Below, one piece after another: positions 33,841 through 46,343 of a stretch of 64,000 bases of DNA. Positions within the stretch are counted from its first letter, which is position 1. Each line of letters opens with the position of its first letter. Below the pieces are notes generated by a model. That model was given only the letters and a program-made list of their open reading frames with translations, had not been told where the DNA came from and did no database searches. The position numbers and the translations under genes were made by a program. Source of the stretch: Patellaria atrata CBS 101060 (taxonomy: Eukaryota > Ascomycota > Dothideomycetes > Patellariales > Patellariaceae); assembly GCA_010093705.1 (NCBI GenBank), contig MU006090.1, forward strand, positions 766,827 to 830,826, given 5' to 3'.

Positions 33841-36800
33841 TTTTAAAGTAATGAGGATATAAAATATCCTGTGATCGACTGAAAGTGGGGGTGAGCTATC
33901 TGGTACATTACTATTGCAGAGTAACCAGCTACCTGAGAAACGACGTTGGTTTGCCCTGAAGAACAATCGAATTTATTCAGGTTAAATCTGTTAAATCTTC
34001 AGAGGAAAGGATGGTGAATCCTTAATATCTCATTTTCATTTCTTATAGTATACTTATGTTATTTACTAGAATAGTGTAGAACTAGAATAATTACGAGTAA
34101 ACCAACTACCCCTCGGTTTAGCCTACGTAATGCTGCCGGGAGACAATACGGAACGAACGAGACAACAGTAGTACCTACTGTAGCAATGAAAGTACTTGTA
34201 CCTTTGGAACTTTTTAGCCTGTGTTGCTTCCACTAGTCTGGCATCGGGACAAGTCGGATGTGGTTCCTTTGAGTAAGTTAATGCCACCATAAGGCTGGTG
34301 CCTGATTCATGCCTTAGCTTACTTGTGTAGACCGGAGCATTAATATTCCCTTGTGAGGTGATGGTGTTGAACGTTGCCAGAAATCATCACTGGCTCTACT
34401 ATTTTGAGATAGTGTCGGAAGCATTCTCCATTCTTTCTCGATAGTAATTGAAACAGACTACTTGTACTCTGTATAACCGAACATTACGTATCCAACAGTA
34501 GACATGGATGTTGGCGAATGATGTCTCTATTCGGCTATACGAGAGATCTACTTGTTGCGTTTCACGTCGTTGAACAGAACGACACACAGCAAGTCTCAGT
34601 TGACGCTGAGGCGCTTCAGGATCGCCCGTGGTTCGCTGGCGTTTCCAGCCTTACAAGATACAGTTTAAGGATCATGAATCCTTTCAACGGTGGATGCCGT
34701 GCGACAGTAAGACATACCCATTCGAAAGTCTTGATGACGATGTTAGCTGCTAAGGTAAGTTGATATACTTCCACTGACATGCACATTCTAGACTCCTTTA
34801 AGGAGACTTTTAAAGATTATTAGCTGGCGTCATCTTGCTCTCTCCGATGATAGGGTCTTCGCGACAAGAGATTAATGTATTCCAAATTGCTCCTCTCGCG
34901 AGCTCCGGTCTGCGGACTCGCTATTTTCCTTGTATAAAATTCCGGTCAACGAGCTACTAGGTTTGTTTATGACCCTTTTGGTCGACCATTTCGCAGGGAC
35001 CCTTTCAACGCATCTGACAGGGAGATGACGAATGATTAGTGTTGTACTGTTATCAGAAGTGACATGTTCGATTGATGATTTGGGCAGCTGAAAGGATAAA
35101 GATCCTTCCGTGCGGGTACTTGCGTGTTTTGACATTCGACATCTACGAGCCTGTGACCAGCTACGTTTGAGGTTTATTTCTTCAATAATGATTAACATGT
35201 AAGCGCAATGCATGTGATAAGATGAAATTTCAGCTGAGCTGGGGATCGACCAGTCGAGTTCAGATATGATGCACTTCGTACAGTACGGTATATCAGAATC
35301 TCATCCACTCCCACGTTCTGCTTCTTGACGAGAATAGGAAGGTGAGTATATCTTTCCCAGAGTAATAAGCGAATTTGTCGAGTCCGAGTAAATGTCCGTC
35401 ATATAATGAATTTGCTCTCGTGTCACTAGTTCTGGGGGATTTGGGTGAGCTGGATGCGGGCTTACCGATAGTTATATCCGACAATACGGTTTGGTGTGGT
35501 TCTTCATCTTTAAAAGCTGACGGGCTACAGAATTGTGTGCGACTTGAAACGCAAAGACCCATACCAATATTTTGAAAAAACCTCCGGCCACGCCGTGTAA
35601 GTGGAAACGATCTCGCAGCTTACCGCGCGTACACCCAGATACTGGGAATTCGTCAATAATGAAGTCTTTCGTACTGATGTATCCAGGGTTTCTTCCACCC
35701 CACGAGCCGGCGAAAACTTGCAAAGGACAAATTATGTAAAGATACGCCTGCTGTAAGATATGAGGACGTTAGAGCCGACCTAGCAGAGGTGCTACACTCT
35801 TTCGCGACTGTACTCCGCAGAGTTGCAGATAATGCAATGTGTGAGACTGCCGTAGAGGATTCGCACTCCGCTTTTAAAGATTGTGCAGGGCTTTGAATCC
35901 TTCAGACTTCGACGACTCCACGAGCAGGTCGAAGAGCTTCTGATGACGCAGCTCTCTTATTAGTACGGGTAACCTCAGTGATAGCATACAGATGATGGTG
36001 AAGATTTTGCAACCCCTGAAACGTTGAATAATCGGATGAGGCTAAAGTGCATCCATAGGAAGATTCCAGTGATTGCGCACCTGTGAACATAACCGTTTTT
36101 CTACAGCATGCAATAATCCACGATGGTTAGCCTATCCCCAACCTGCTAATAAGGCACGCACGAGGGGATGAAACCATGCTCTAAAAAGAGTGGTCATGGT
36201 ATGGAGCAAGCGATGCGGGAACAACGTCACAGTAACTTCCACAATACTACGGCTGATAAGTTCTCAGAGGTCATTTTGCAGTTTGCAAATCTGATTCGTC
36301 TCATCAATTCTCAGAAAGAAGAGAGCGAAAACCCAAAACTTTTCGTTTGAGTTGTTCACACGGCCAAAAAAGTCAAGACAAACACGTTGTAAAGGCGGGA
36401 AGCCGATGTGGGGATGAACAAGATGGTGGAGATTGCGTTTCCCCGTCCCCGTCAACCTTGATCCATACCCGTGAACCGAGCGTTTTGGCTACAGTAAGGT
36501 ATGAGTAAGGTCTCGGCCGTATTATGCATATTTTTTTTTTTTGCCATTATTAGGTACTCTGTTATTGTGAAATCTTGAATGTTGGTGTTGAAGTTATGTC
36601 AATAATGTTCATCCTATGAACAATCAACCAAACTGCTACAGTAGTTAATAGCGTAAGGTAGTTGTTGTCAAATCCAGAAACAGACATAATGGAATGCGCA
36701 AACGACAGCTATTTCTGATCTACGCTCTTCAATAATGCTTTAATTATTAGCCATAACTTTTCCATCAGCCATCAATACAAGCATCGGATGTTCGATCTCT

Positions 36801-39736
36801 ATATGTAGAAGGGCGCTTATTATTTGCATTTCGCACGTGGCTTAACATCTCTTCTGCGCTTTTGTGGGGAATAAAGTTCTTGTTGTTTTTGTGTTTCTGC
36901 CGATCGCAACAAGTGAGTTACAGAGAATAAATATAGAGAGCCGCTAATTAAGACCACCCTTAGCGCGTTGTGCCCTTTGGTGTACTAGACGGGCGGAGTC
37001 ACCTCTACCGAAGCTTACGCCAAGGCACACTCTAAAATGATACCTGCTGGTACTTTGAGGACCGAGGGCATCGGTGTGTGTTTGTTGTTGGTATTGCGAA
37101 AAAAAAAAAAAATCAGGCATGAAACGTTCGACACTTCGAAATATGCTCAATTTCATTATGGCCAATCGAAGAATGAGATGCGAAAACTTCTAGGGAAAAG
37201 GAAGAGCAAGGGAGTGAGAACGCTATCGAGCCAACAATGTAGATCTGCATCAGCAACGACAACATTGAGTATCAGGATTCCGCTACGATAGGCTCCGTTT
37301 TAAAGATATGTGCTTCGTTGATTGCACATTCATGTCGAGATTTCAGTATCAAGGTCGTTCAGTTGTTATCATTCGTCGTTGAGGACTTCAAACCCGTCGG
37401 AGACTTCCACCAACACGCCAATCGTGTCATCAAGTAATAATTGGGCGCACTATCCAGAGGTTCCGGAGCAGACTAATAATATAAGTTAGCTGTAAGTTCA
37501 ACAAGACACGCCGCGTAAAGTAGTCCGGCAATCAGTAAAATGGTCTTGAAATCATGGGCTCGGGATACTCTTGTACTTCAGGAATACAAGCCCGTGGTGC
37601 TTCCGATGGGATGCCGTAGATGCCTCAGGTCATTCATGGTTCTGAAGTCACCCTGCAGTATTCCAATATGAAAAGGATTTAGCGGCAACCGAGGGAGAGG
37701 TTTCACCGGAAAGCATCCACTTCTCCTCCCCTGTGCTCGCTGATAATTGGCGAGACCTATGAATTTCAGACACGCAAGACACTCTCCTCACGTCGATTAT
37801 TAGTCTCATTCCTTAAAACAATCCAGTATGAGCGAAAAACTCGGTTGAAAGATAGTCCTACTACTCAGACGACAAGAATAACACAGCTTGTGGACCGAAG
37901 TACCGCATTTGTACAGTACCGGATCGTGCATCATGTCACCGACTTGGATCGCCATCGTCCAGCGTGCGTTACGTTACCTGTCTAGCGATTCAGAGGGGAA
38001 GTCTAGTCTAGTGTAGCACGGGCACAATAACGCTCTGAGCCGGAAGTGTCATGAGTGTTTAGGGCTGACCTAAGGGATGATTGGCCGTCTTGATTACTTC
38101 TTCACCTTCGTCGTTCTGGGATGGTATTACGAGAGACGGACAAGCATCGATGATTCTCATTGTGGATAAAGTAATTGCTTACATACATTTTCGAAGTAGC
38201 CGTTCAGAGGCTCTAAAGGGACCTTGGGAGTTCACCCCTCGACTTTTTTGTCGCAGAAGGCTGAGCGGCTTTGCGGGAAGGAGGAAAACAAACCGCAGTG
38301 CGGGTCGAGCTCCCCCAGGGTTGCGATAGGGTTGGAGGGTGATGGTCAAGGGGTATGAAGACCAAAATAGTGCACGTCCTGGGGTAGTACTGCACCGTGG
38401 ATGGTCGAAAGTCAAAGCCTCGTCCAAATGAGAGTTAGCGAGAAGCCTCTTCATGCAAACCCGAACCGCAGCGATGACTTTTCTCCTTGGAGTCCTGGAT
38501 GCTTGCGCTTGACATTTTTGGTTTTTTGTTATTTCAAGCATCATCTCTTCGATGCACATCCTTGGCTTGCAGTTCGTGCAGACTTGCAGTCACGTCGGAG
38601 GGTTTAGGTTGGAGCTTTTCGAGAGCCTGGTCAACCGGTATCTCTCAGACTCTCACATTACTCCTCCATCTTCCAAGTTCCCCATATCCATTTTTGGCAT
38701 ATTCTTTTTCTGCTGTGCTTCCTACCTTTACCTGTTGTAGTTCTACCTTTTGCTACAACCTGCTCTTGAGTCTTGACTTGACTTGCGCTTGTCTGGCCCT
38801 CATTGTTGTTCTTGTCCTCTAACGTCCAATTTTCGCTACTGCATCTTACTACCACTTGCATGCCCTTCACTAAGTTCACCTCGTGCTCTGATCCCCTTCT
38901 CCGCGCCTCCTGTAACCGTTTGGAACGTTGGCTTGCAGTTTCCAACGCCATGCCCGTATCGACGGCATCTTTTAACTGATCTCTCAAGCGTGAAAGCGTC
39001 CTGTTCGATCAAAAGAGCCGCTGCACTATCTCCCTGTATTTCCCCTGTACCTACCTTGTATATCCCATTATCCCTATCCCTCAACCCTACCGCACAGCCA
39101 TTGGCGGTACCTTACCTTACCTGGTTTCTTGCTGCAAGTGAAAGGTGGGAGGGTCCCCCGGTCTCCATATCCCGAAGTAGTTCTCTCCCCTGGTATCCCA
39201 AAGATCTATATTTCCACGCGGGTACGCGCTACGCAACAGCACAGCCGAGTTTGTAATATTCTTTTCCCACCTCAACTACTATTTTCCAAGTATATCGTCA
39301 TGCCAATTATCCTTACTCGTTGGCGCAGCGATTACCGAAATATCTAAAGCCCAGAAATAATGAAACGACCATAATATCTATTCTCTCTAATACCATCTCA
39401 GCTCGGCTGCACTGGAGGGAACTAAATAGGCTTCCAATCCTTCCGTCTCGGTTTGCTTTCTGAATATTCGCCCCTATCCCGTTCCCATCCGGCTCTTCTT
39501 CCATAGGATATCCTAACATCTTCTTGGACTGTGCTGCCCGATTCAGCCTTTGTCCCCGGCTTTTCTTGCTTAGGACCTGCAGTCGTGCTGCCGCAGCTTC
39601 TATCTGCATATCAAACCGTCGCTTCAAAAATAAAGATCCCACCTTGTCAAACCTGGGGTTAACTTCTCCGATAGCACCTAGAATCTCATCTGAAAGTTTC
39701 ATATATCTATCCGCCATCTCCTTCTTCGCCGCCAGA

Positions 39737-42700
39737 ATGTCGGAGCCTCAGCACTTGAGCGGCCGCCCCTCTGCACCAACTGCTCAACAACAACAACAAC
39801 AACAGGACACTGACTCCCCACAAAGAGAAAAGGACTCCCGCCGTCGACCCCAACCAAAGCTTTCTAAATCTCAAGGAGCGTCTTCTAAATCCTTAAAGAC
39901 TAACTCGCGTTCACGCCAAACACAATCGCGCGACTCTTTCGGCCCCCACAACGGCTCGTCCCGGAAAGACGTTTCCACGATGCAAAGATCAGCTAGTTCT
40001 TCCGACTTACCAACTGAGCATATCACTTACACGAAAACCGGAAGAATCAGCAAGGCTAAGAAAGGATTGAAAGTTCATTACTGTACCGAGTGCGGAAAGG
40101 TATGTCTCTCATCTCTCGTTCAAACCTCCACCTCAACAACCACTTCACCACTTCAACACTTCGGATACTTCAATCATTTGATCTATCAACTGCATTCGTA
40201 TACACTCTCTAGAAATGAAGAGGTCCTCGTTCATACTTTCTCTGCGCTTTTCATCATCAATAAAACCTTCACTGCTTGATTGTCGCTCGTCGTATCGAGA
40301 TACACTAACATCTAAATATTCAGGCGTATACTCGTGCAGAACATCTAAGACGACATCAGCAAAACCATAATGCTAACCCTCTGCGATGCGAGTGGCCCGG
40401 TTGTAGACGGACTTTCCATCGTGAGGATCTTCTCGTACGCCACATGGAGAAGCAGTAAGTTCAATTACATATCAACTTCATCGTGATCACTAACTTTCAA
40501 TAGTAATAACGACGGTGGTATAAACACTGCAAGAGGTAGCTCCGTTGGGAGCCAAAGCTCTGTTGCTCCGTCACCAGTCTCTCTACCGTCTCATATTCCG
40601 ACAATGACGACAATGGATATGCCCGTTACTATGGCAGTGTCAGCAAGTCCATCTGCTCTAAGGTATACACCAGCTCGATTTGTTACTCCTCAACCTATTG
40701 GTTCTTTCCTTGGCCCGTCTAATAAGTGAGTTTGGTCGGAGACTTGGTAGTTCTTGTCTCATACACCTCTAATTGGGCTTTTCCTAATGTTTTTGTTCTA
40801 CTTCAAGGTCCATAACTAACTCTCATTTTCACAGCGCGGCGAACAAGACCCATTGTGCAGCCAGTGCGAATAACTCATATCGCGGCCCTCAAGTATCGAT
40901 CCCGTCTGATGGATCCCCATCGTTTACCCACGTACCACTCTCAGAGCCATGGGGAATGTCACCGCAGTACTCCTCCTCCAGTGGTTACGCTTCACCACAT
41001 GAGTGTCTACCCTTACTCGGGCCCGGTGTTCCATCCTATAGACCTCGCAGCGTCTCGAATGCATCAATGGATGGACCGTGGCAATTACCGTATACGAACG
41101 CATCTCGATCACCACAGTCAGCAACGTCAACGTTACCTTTATACTGGGCTGATGTAGATAAATCCACCTATCCTTCGACCGTAAACGGATTCTCCGATCC
41201 AGGAACCCCACCCTTCAGCTCTGCTGGATATTACGGTATACCAGGACCAACTTCAGGCTACATGCCTTATCAACAGTTGATTTCCAAGTCGCATGAGGAC
41301 ATAGACAGGGACGAACAGATTTCTCTGTTCTCGGACAACTCTCTTGGTGTAAGCGTTGCCTTCTACAACGTCCAGCAGTTCTACCAAAACTATTGGACTC
41401 ACTTCCATGCGTTGTTTCCGATCCTGCATCAGCCAAGCTTTAATGCTGACGAGAAACCGCCGATTTTAAAAGCTGCAATGATGGCAATCGGCGCTCAGTA
41501 CTCGGATGATTCAAGCGAGAGAGGACAAGCTCGCGCTCTTCACGACCGATGTATGAAGGTCCTCATCAAAGTAAGCACTTAGAGACTATCACATCAAGGA
41601 ATATTGTCTAACCGATGATAGCGGGACAATGAAGTGTGCCCTAGGCCGAGACTTGAGGATCGTCAAGCTATGTTCTTGGTTGAGGCATTTTCCCATTTCA
41701 AAGGTAGACGAGCGACAAGGCATCTCTCCAAGCGGTTTATCGATTTGTATGGAGATGTAAGTCTATTCATATATCTTCTTTTCAAGGGTTTCTACTAATT
41801 CTGCACTTTTAGCTTGCTCAAGATCGTGAAGTTTTCAATCCCGCTCTACTAGATGCCACCGCAAGTGCTGTCTCCGCAACACCAGAAAATTTCTACGCGC
41901 TCTGGGGGACATGGGTAGAAATGGCCAGCAAGCAAAGACTCTTCCTTGCGTGCTTTATCCTCGAATCTCAACTCACTACCTTCCTTGCACGCTCAAAATC
42001 CCAAACAATTACACCCGGGTATCGATTCCCTTTTCCAATCAACAACTCTCTTTGGGATGCCCCACCTTCCGACTGGACCGACCAACTGAACCTCGATTCC
42101 TCCCGACCGCGCATGCTTTCTGACGCTCTCGATATTTCTTATGGACTGTACGACGCTTTTCAATCCTCTCTTCTCATCTCTCATCATTGCGTAGCATCTC
42201 CGCAGAATACCGGCTACTCAGATCGCTACACCCTTCTCTCTCAAGTAATCGAGCCTCAAACACAACTCTACTACCACGTTGCCCTTCTATCACAAGCAAC
42301 TCCATTACGCTCCCTCCTTGCTGTTTGCCATCAATCCTGGTTCCCCGGTGGGAAGCTCTCACAGCGAGATTTCCTTCAAGCAAGATTAGAAGTGAAGCGT
42401 TGGGCATCAGCTTGTTACCAGAAAGGTTCTACATCCGAAATTTCCAAGCTCAAACAAGCTATTTTCCACGCACTGCAAATTGTTCGGCTTGACATCTCGC
42501 CAACCGATTTCAAAGCCCGTGGTCTAGGAGGCGAGCTATGCATATACATTGCCATGCTTGTCCTCTGGGCGGTGACGTTAGCAGGGCTCACGAACATTCG
42601 TGCATCTACAGTTAACGCCACGGCTACTTCGCAAGATCCTATTACAGAATTTCTTAGCGTTGTTGCTGATAGCCAAACGAGTTGGCCGACTGACGCTGCC

Positions 42701-42859
42701 TCCTTGGGTCAATGGCAACGTGGTATCAACGCTGTCATGGCGTGGGCTAAGATGCGTGTTGAAGCCAGCTGGTCTCCTGATTTAGGGGGGTTGAACAGTA
42801 GTATCCTTCGCGCACTCGAGGATCTTAGTAGGCGAGGTTGGGCTGTGGAGTGGTTCTGA
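39737..42859 (+). CDS. C2H2 zinc-finger transcription factor with Fungal_trans domain
   Basis: Predicted nuclear DNA-binding regulator, target unknown. Six exons (39737-40099, 40324-40454, 40504-40725, 40835-41570, 41622-41756, 41813-42859) encode 877 residues in consistent phase. N-terminus has a seven-Gln run and a Ser/Arg-rich basic region. Two adjacent C2H2 fingers follow: C116-C119-H132-H136 and C143-C148-H161-H165; the last ligand, His165, is split between exons 2 and 3 (CA|T). A Ser/Pro/Tyr-rich linker leads to a Fungal_trans-like region starting FYNVQQFYQNYWTHFHALFPILHQPSF near residue 440. It continues to the C-terminus with FLACFILESQ and a late AGGLT-like membrane-proximal-looking helix that is part of the fold. 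The intron-1 position, just after the first two Cys ligands, and its 224-bp size are notable. It resembles the klf1/AmdX-type architecture, but no ortholog is claimed. Confidence 0.9.
39786..39803. repeat. CAA repeat encoding polyglutamine
   Basis: An almost pure CAA run inside the transcription factor gene giving about seven consecutive Gln residues. Potentially length-variable between strains. Confidence 0.9.
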
Positions 42860-44405
42860 TCACCATCTGCTTCGCTCTCATGAAAACTTCATCATTTGAG
42901 ATGAGCACCAACCATCATCCGACCTCATCCGACCCTTTTGATTCTTCCATCCTGATACGATTTTTTCCTATCTCTTCTAATCTCGCATTCCCTCGGCCAC
43001 ATATCATAGGACTTCTTCGCATATTTTTTGTTTCTCACTCTATTTCATCGCATTTAGTAAACTAATACTCGGAGTAATTGTGGGCTTACGACTTTTCGCG
43101 CCTGGAATAATTAGGATACTCTTTCCTTTGAGGAAAATAATGGTTAATGGCATGACGGTCGCGGAGCCGCGATCTTAGACGGATGGATTAGATAGATACC
43201 CAGGCTCTTTGGGGGCCCTGCACGTTCGCTATACTTTCTCCTTTGGAAAGCATCTTTTGGACTGTCTCTTATTTTACATTTTCCGTTTCTTCATTTCCTG
43301 ATTTCTTTCATAGGGTTATGCAGGGATGTGTTATGAGATAGATTCCATTTGTTTTTCATTTCTACTCTTATTTACTCTCCTATCTATTTCCATTCCTCTC
43401 TAATTTTCAGTCTCTTCGTATATGATGAACTTTCCTTCTGACCTGATTCTTAGCCTGGTGTTTCTGGGTCTTTCCATTAATCTCTTCGCTTTCTGCGGAA
43501 GTTCAATTTCTTCTTGTGCTTACTTACGAATCTGCGTGCATTATAACGACGACCAAAAATTCTCTGTTCGGCGTTTTGATTCCTTATGGAACTTTATAGC
43601 ATTTCGTGGAGCGATTTCGTTACTTTGTGTTTTCTAAACTTGCTGTGCTATATGTACTGTACCTGTACTTCGATCAATTCCACAATCCGCTGGGATAATC
43701 TACGATACCCTTCTCTGTCCAAAATACTTCATCGCTTGTGATAACCATGTTACGCAAGAATCTCTCAAGACCTGTAAATAAGCATCTAGAAGTACCACAG
43801 CGTCGATTGGAACGCTCGATCGATCAAATCATTTCAGACTCACCGGAACTTGAGCGTTCCCTCACAAAAGAGATAATAGTGCCGGTGCCCCCACGAACTA
43901 CTTCTAAAGATAGGATACTGTGCTGCATATACCCGCCAGCCTTTGTCCACTGCAGATAATCCTCCGCCCCACGATGTACATGCACCCGTCTAACGACATT
44001 TCCCCACCGAGGACAAAAAGGGAGAACGGGGTGGGGGTTCATCATGACATAACCGATCTAAGGTACACTCGTACTGTAGTGTACCACACCACTAGCCCCC
44101 ATCAGCGCCCCCTTTCCACCAACGCAGCCGCGAAAGACCAATCTCGCCAATCAAAACAACAGCACACAGAGAACAGAGAACAGTCGTACACCGTACAGTA
44201 TCAAAAAGTCTTCCCGCGCTATCGGCGCTGGTGTTCGTTTGATGTTACATCCAAGCTGTCCCCGCGTTTAGACTCTCTAAGGGGAAAGCGTCGGGAATAG
44301 GTACACGCGATCGGCTGGCTGGCTGGCGATATCGTACACGCAGCCCTTGGATAGAGTTACGAAAAGGCGGTGTCGCCCCGGAGTCTAGAGGGGTTAAAGA
44401 GAGGA

Positions 44406-44427
44406 TAGGTAAGTAGGTAAGTAGGTA
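44406..44427. repeat. Short TAGGTAAG tandem repeat
   Basis: About three copies of an 8-bp unit, TAGGTAAG. A simple repeat without apparent function. Confidence 0.75.
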
Positions 44428-46085
44428 CACTATACCGCACTACCCATACCCCCCACCCTCTTCTGTTGTCGATTGTCTGATAGGAGTGAGAGTGTAAGCG
44501 TACAATCTTGAAGCTACCGCGGGAGGATTCCTGATATTACGACGGGAGGTCATCGTGCGTGTTCGGGGGGAAGAACCCCCATTCCCTTCGTGACTGGATT
44601 TGAGGTCGTGCTGTAGGGTTGGAACACCTCTACCTCTACCACCTCTCCCGGCACTGATACCGCTGCTGCTGCCCTGGGTTTCGACACTCTCCTGTGTACG
44701 GCTGGTGCTTTATGACCATATCACTAGCTGGCACGGAAGCGGTAGCGGTATCCGAAAACGGATCTAGGGCCAGGGTACGAGAGTACCGAAACGAAGGAAC
44801 GAGTTCTCCGTCCGGAGGAGGGAAAATGTGATAGCATAGGGCGCGGACTACTGGAGACGTCTAGGTCTTAGGGCCAATCGTGGTTGGGTGAGAAGAGTGT
44901 TAGTGCAGAATGTTAGAGATGGTGCATAAGCGTGCTGCTTGAATTGGGCGCTTTGATGGGTTGAAGATTCCATTGAGACGTGAGGAGCTGCCAGTTATGA
45001 CGTATAGCTCTCCCGCTCAACGGATGATGTGTGTATAGACTTTAAACGCGGAATGGGGGCGGGTATAAAGTTTAGCCGCCCACAGTGTGGGTGTACTGTA
45101 CAGGGGAGGAACGGCTGGATCAAGACACACTTCCCTCGAGAGATGTGGGGAGCACGTTTTGTCAGACGTAGTCCGCAGAAATATGTGCGAAGTGCTGTTG
45201 CCGAGCGAGGAAGGGAATCCGCGCTCGAGGATGTAAGAAGGTACTATGGGGGTTCTGGAGCCGACACTATGAGATATGGGGAGGCGACTGGGTGTAAAAT
45301 GCTGGTAAACGGGGCCGGACGTGGTGGCTATTGTTTGAGGATTGGGACTCTTGTGTAGCCTATACACGTCACTGGTGCGGGTATATGTCAGAATTTGAAG
45401 AGCCGTGTATCTACAGCTAAACAAGCGGTTTCCCCGTTGAGGCCATGGATGGGAGTATTTCGGGCCGTTTCATATTACATTTGGTATGCATATGCGGCCG
45501 CGGCTGCGAAACTAGAAAGGGGATATCGGTCCTGAAAGAAAAGACGTGGGGAGGGTTGGCGCTGCGCACGTAGAGATGATGTATGGAGACTTCTGTGTCA
45601 GCCCGAGGCTCGAAAAGAGAAACAACTGGTAGTTGCTGGGGGAATGTAGTAAAATTTGAGTGCGGCCGTTGATGCTGTGCGACGACATGTGCATTTCTGA
45701 TGGTGTGGTCAGCGAACATGCATAGTAATATATTCGTCTAGGAGACAAAACCAGGGGAGGATTGCTGCTCTGCTAGATAAAGAACGAACGTTGATTCAGT
45801 GTCTGCTCTTAGGTGTGAACGTCTTACCAGATTTTTATGACGAACAATAAAGTATCCAAGCTTGAAATCCTTTCGTCTCGAGTGTTATCACTTCCTGGAC
45901 CATGATACTTCACACATAGAGTACTTCACACGTAGAGTACACGACTCTGTTACTTGTTCGACCGTTTCCCGGGTCTAGGTACACGTAAGACTTCTAGAGA
46001 TCGGGTGTTCCTACATGAATATTTTGTATAGTTGATTCTTGAAGTTTAATGGAAGTTCTGGACCCCAACATTACCATCAATCCTA

Positions 46086-46343
46086 ATGATTATGCCAATA
46101 GGCTGGTACTGTTGCCAATGCGGAGCGAAGAACGGGAAATTTGCTACCGTATGTTTCGCGGACAAAGGAAGTCAGGGTGGATTCTGTAGGCATCATAAAT
46201 GTAAAAATGCAGAGAAGAGTCACAAGAGTTTCATATTGGGGGAGTGTGAGTATTGGAAGTCTAAAGAGGTACTTTCTCGAACCTATAGTATATTGATTTT
46301 AGATAGGAGAAGTATCTATAGCAGAGCGTTACCCTGGAATTAG
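46086..46343 (+). CDS. Possible small Cys-rich zinc-finger-like protein
   Basis: An 85-codon frame with GWYCCQCGAKNG near residues 6-17, a single Cys at 23, then GGFCRHHKC near 31-39. The WYCCQCG...C...HxKC layout recalls small fungal proteins that open with WxCCxC and carry further Cys pairs, possibly binding zinc. Upstream CCAATAG directly before GCTGG could be a splice acceptor, so the true first exon might lie further left. The C-terminal part after about residue 58 does not look conserved. It sits alone in a gene-poor region; it may be a decayed or lineage-specific gene. Confidence is low. Confidence 0.35.
   Translation: MIMPIGWYCCQCGAKNGKFATVCFADKGSQGGFCRHHKCKNAEKSHKSFILGECEYWKSKEVLSRTYSILILDRRSIYSRALPWN

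Larger units (their letters stand above)
29953..39736. other. Gene-poor region with satellite, gap and relic gene
   Basis: Nearly 10 kb with no intact gene that I can support. It contains the 18-bp satellite and N gap, a decayed phosphotransferase-like gene near 33.2-33.8 kb, a GAAAC microsatellite, and a pyrimidine-rich stretch near 38.65-39.1 kb. The last part lies before the transcription factor and is probably its promoter and leader. Minus-strand frames at 30870-31178, 34872-35213 and 35293-35723 look mildly coding-like but match nothing I know. No transposase or reverse transcriptase motif was seen. Confidence 0.5.

Noticed and set aside
38487-39256. Hydrophobic Leu/Ser/Pro-rich frames, possibly a small membrane or secreted protein
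   Set aside because: Composition follows from a pyrimidine-rich tract that is probably the promoter/leader of the transcription factor; no conserved pattern.
45029-45358. 109-codon Gly/Arg-rich plus frame and overlapping minus frame
   Set aside because: Overlapping open frames on both strands in GC-richer spacer, with no motif or splice context.
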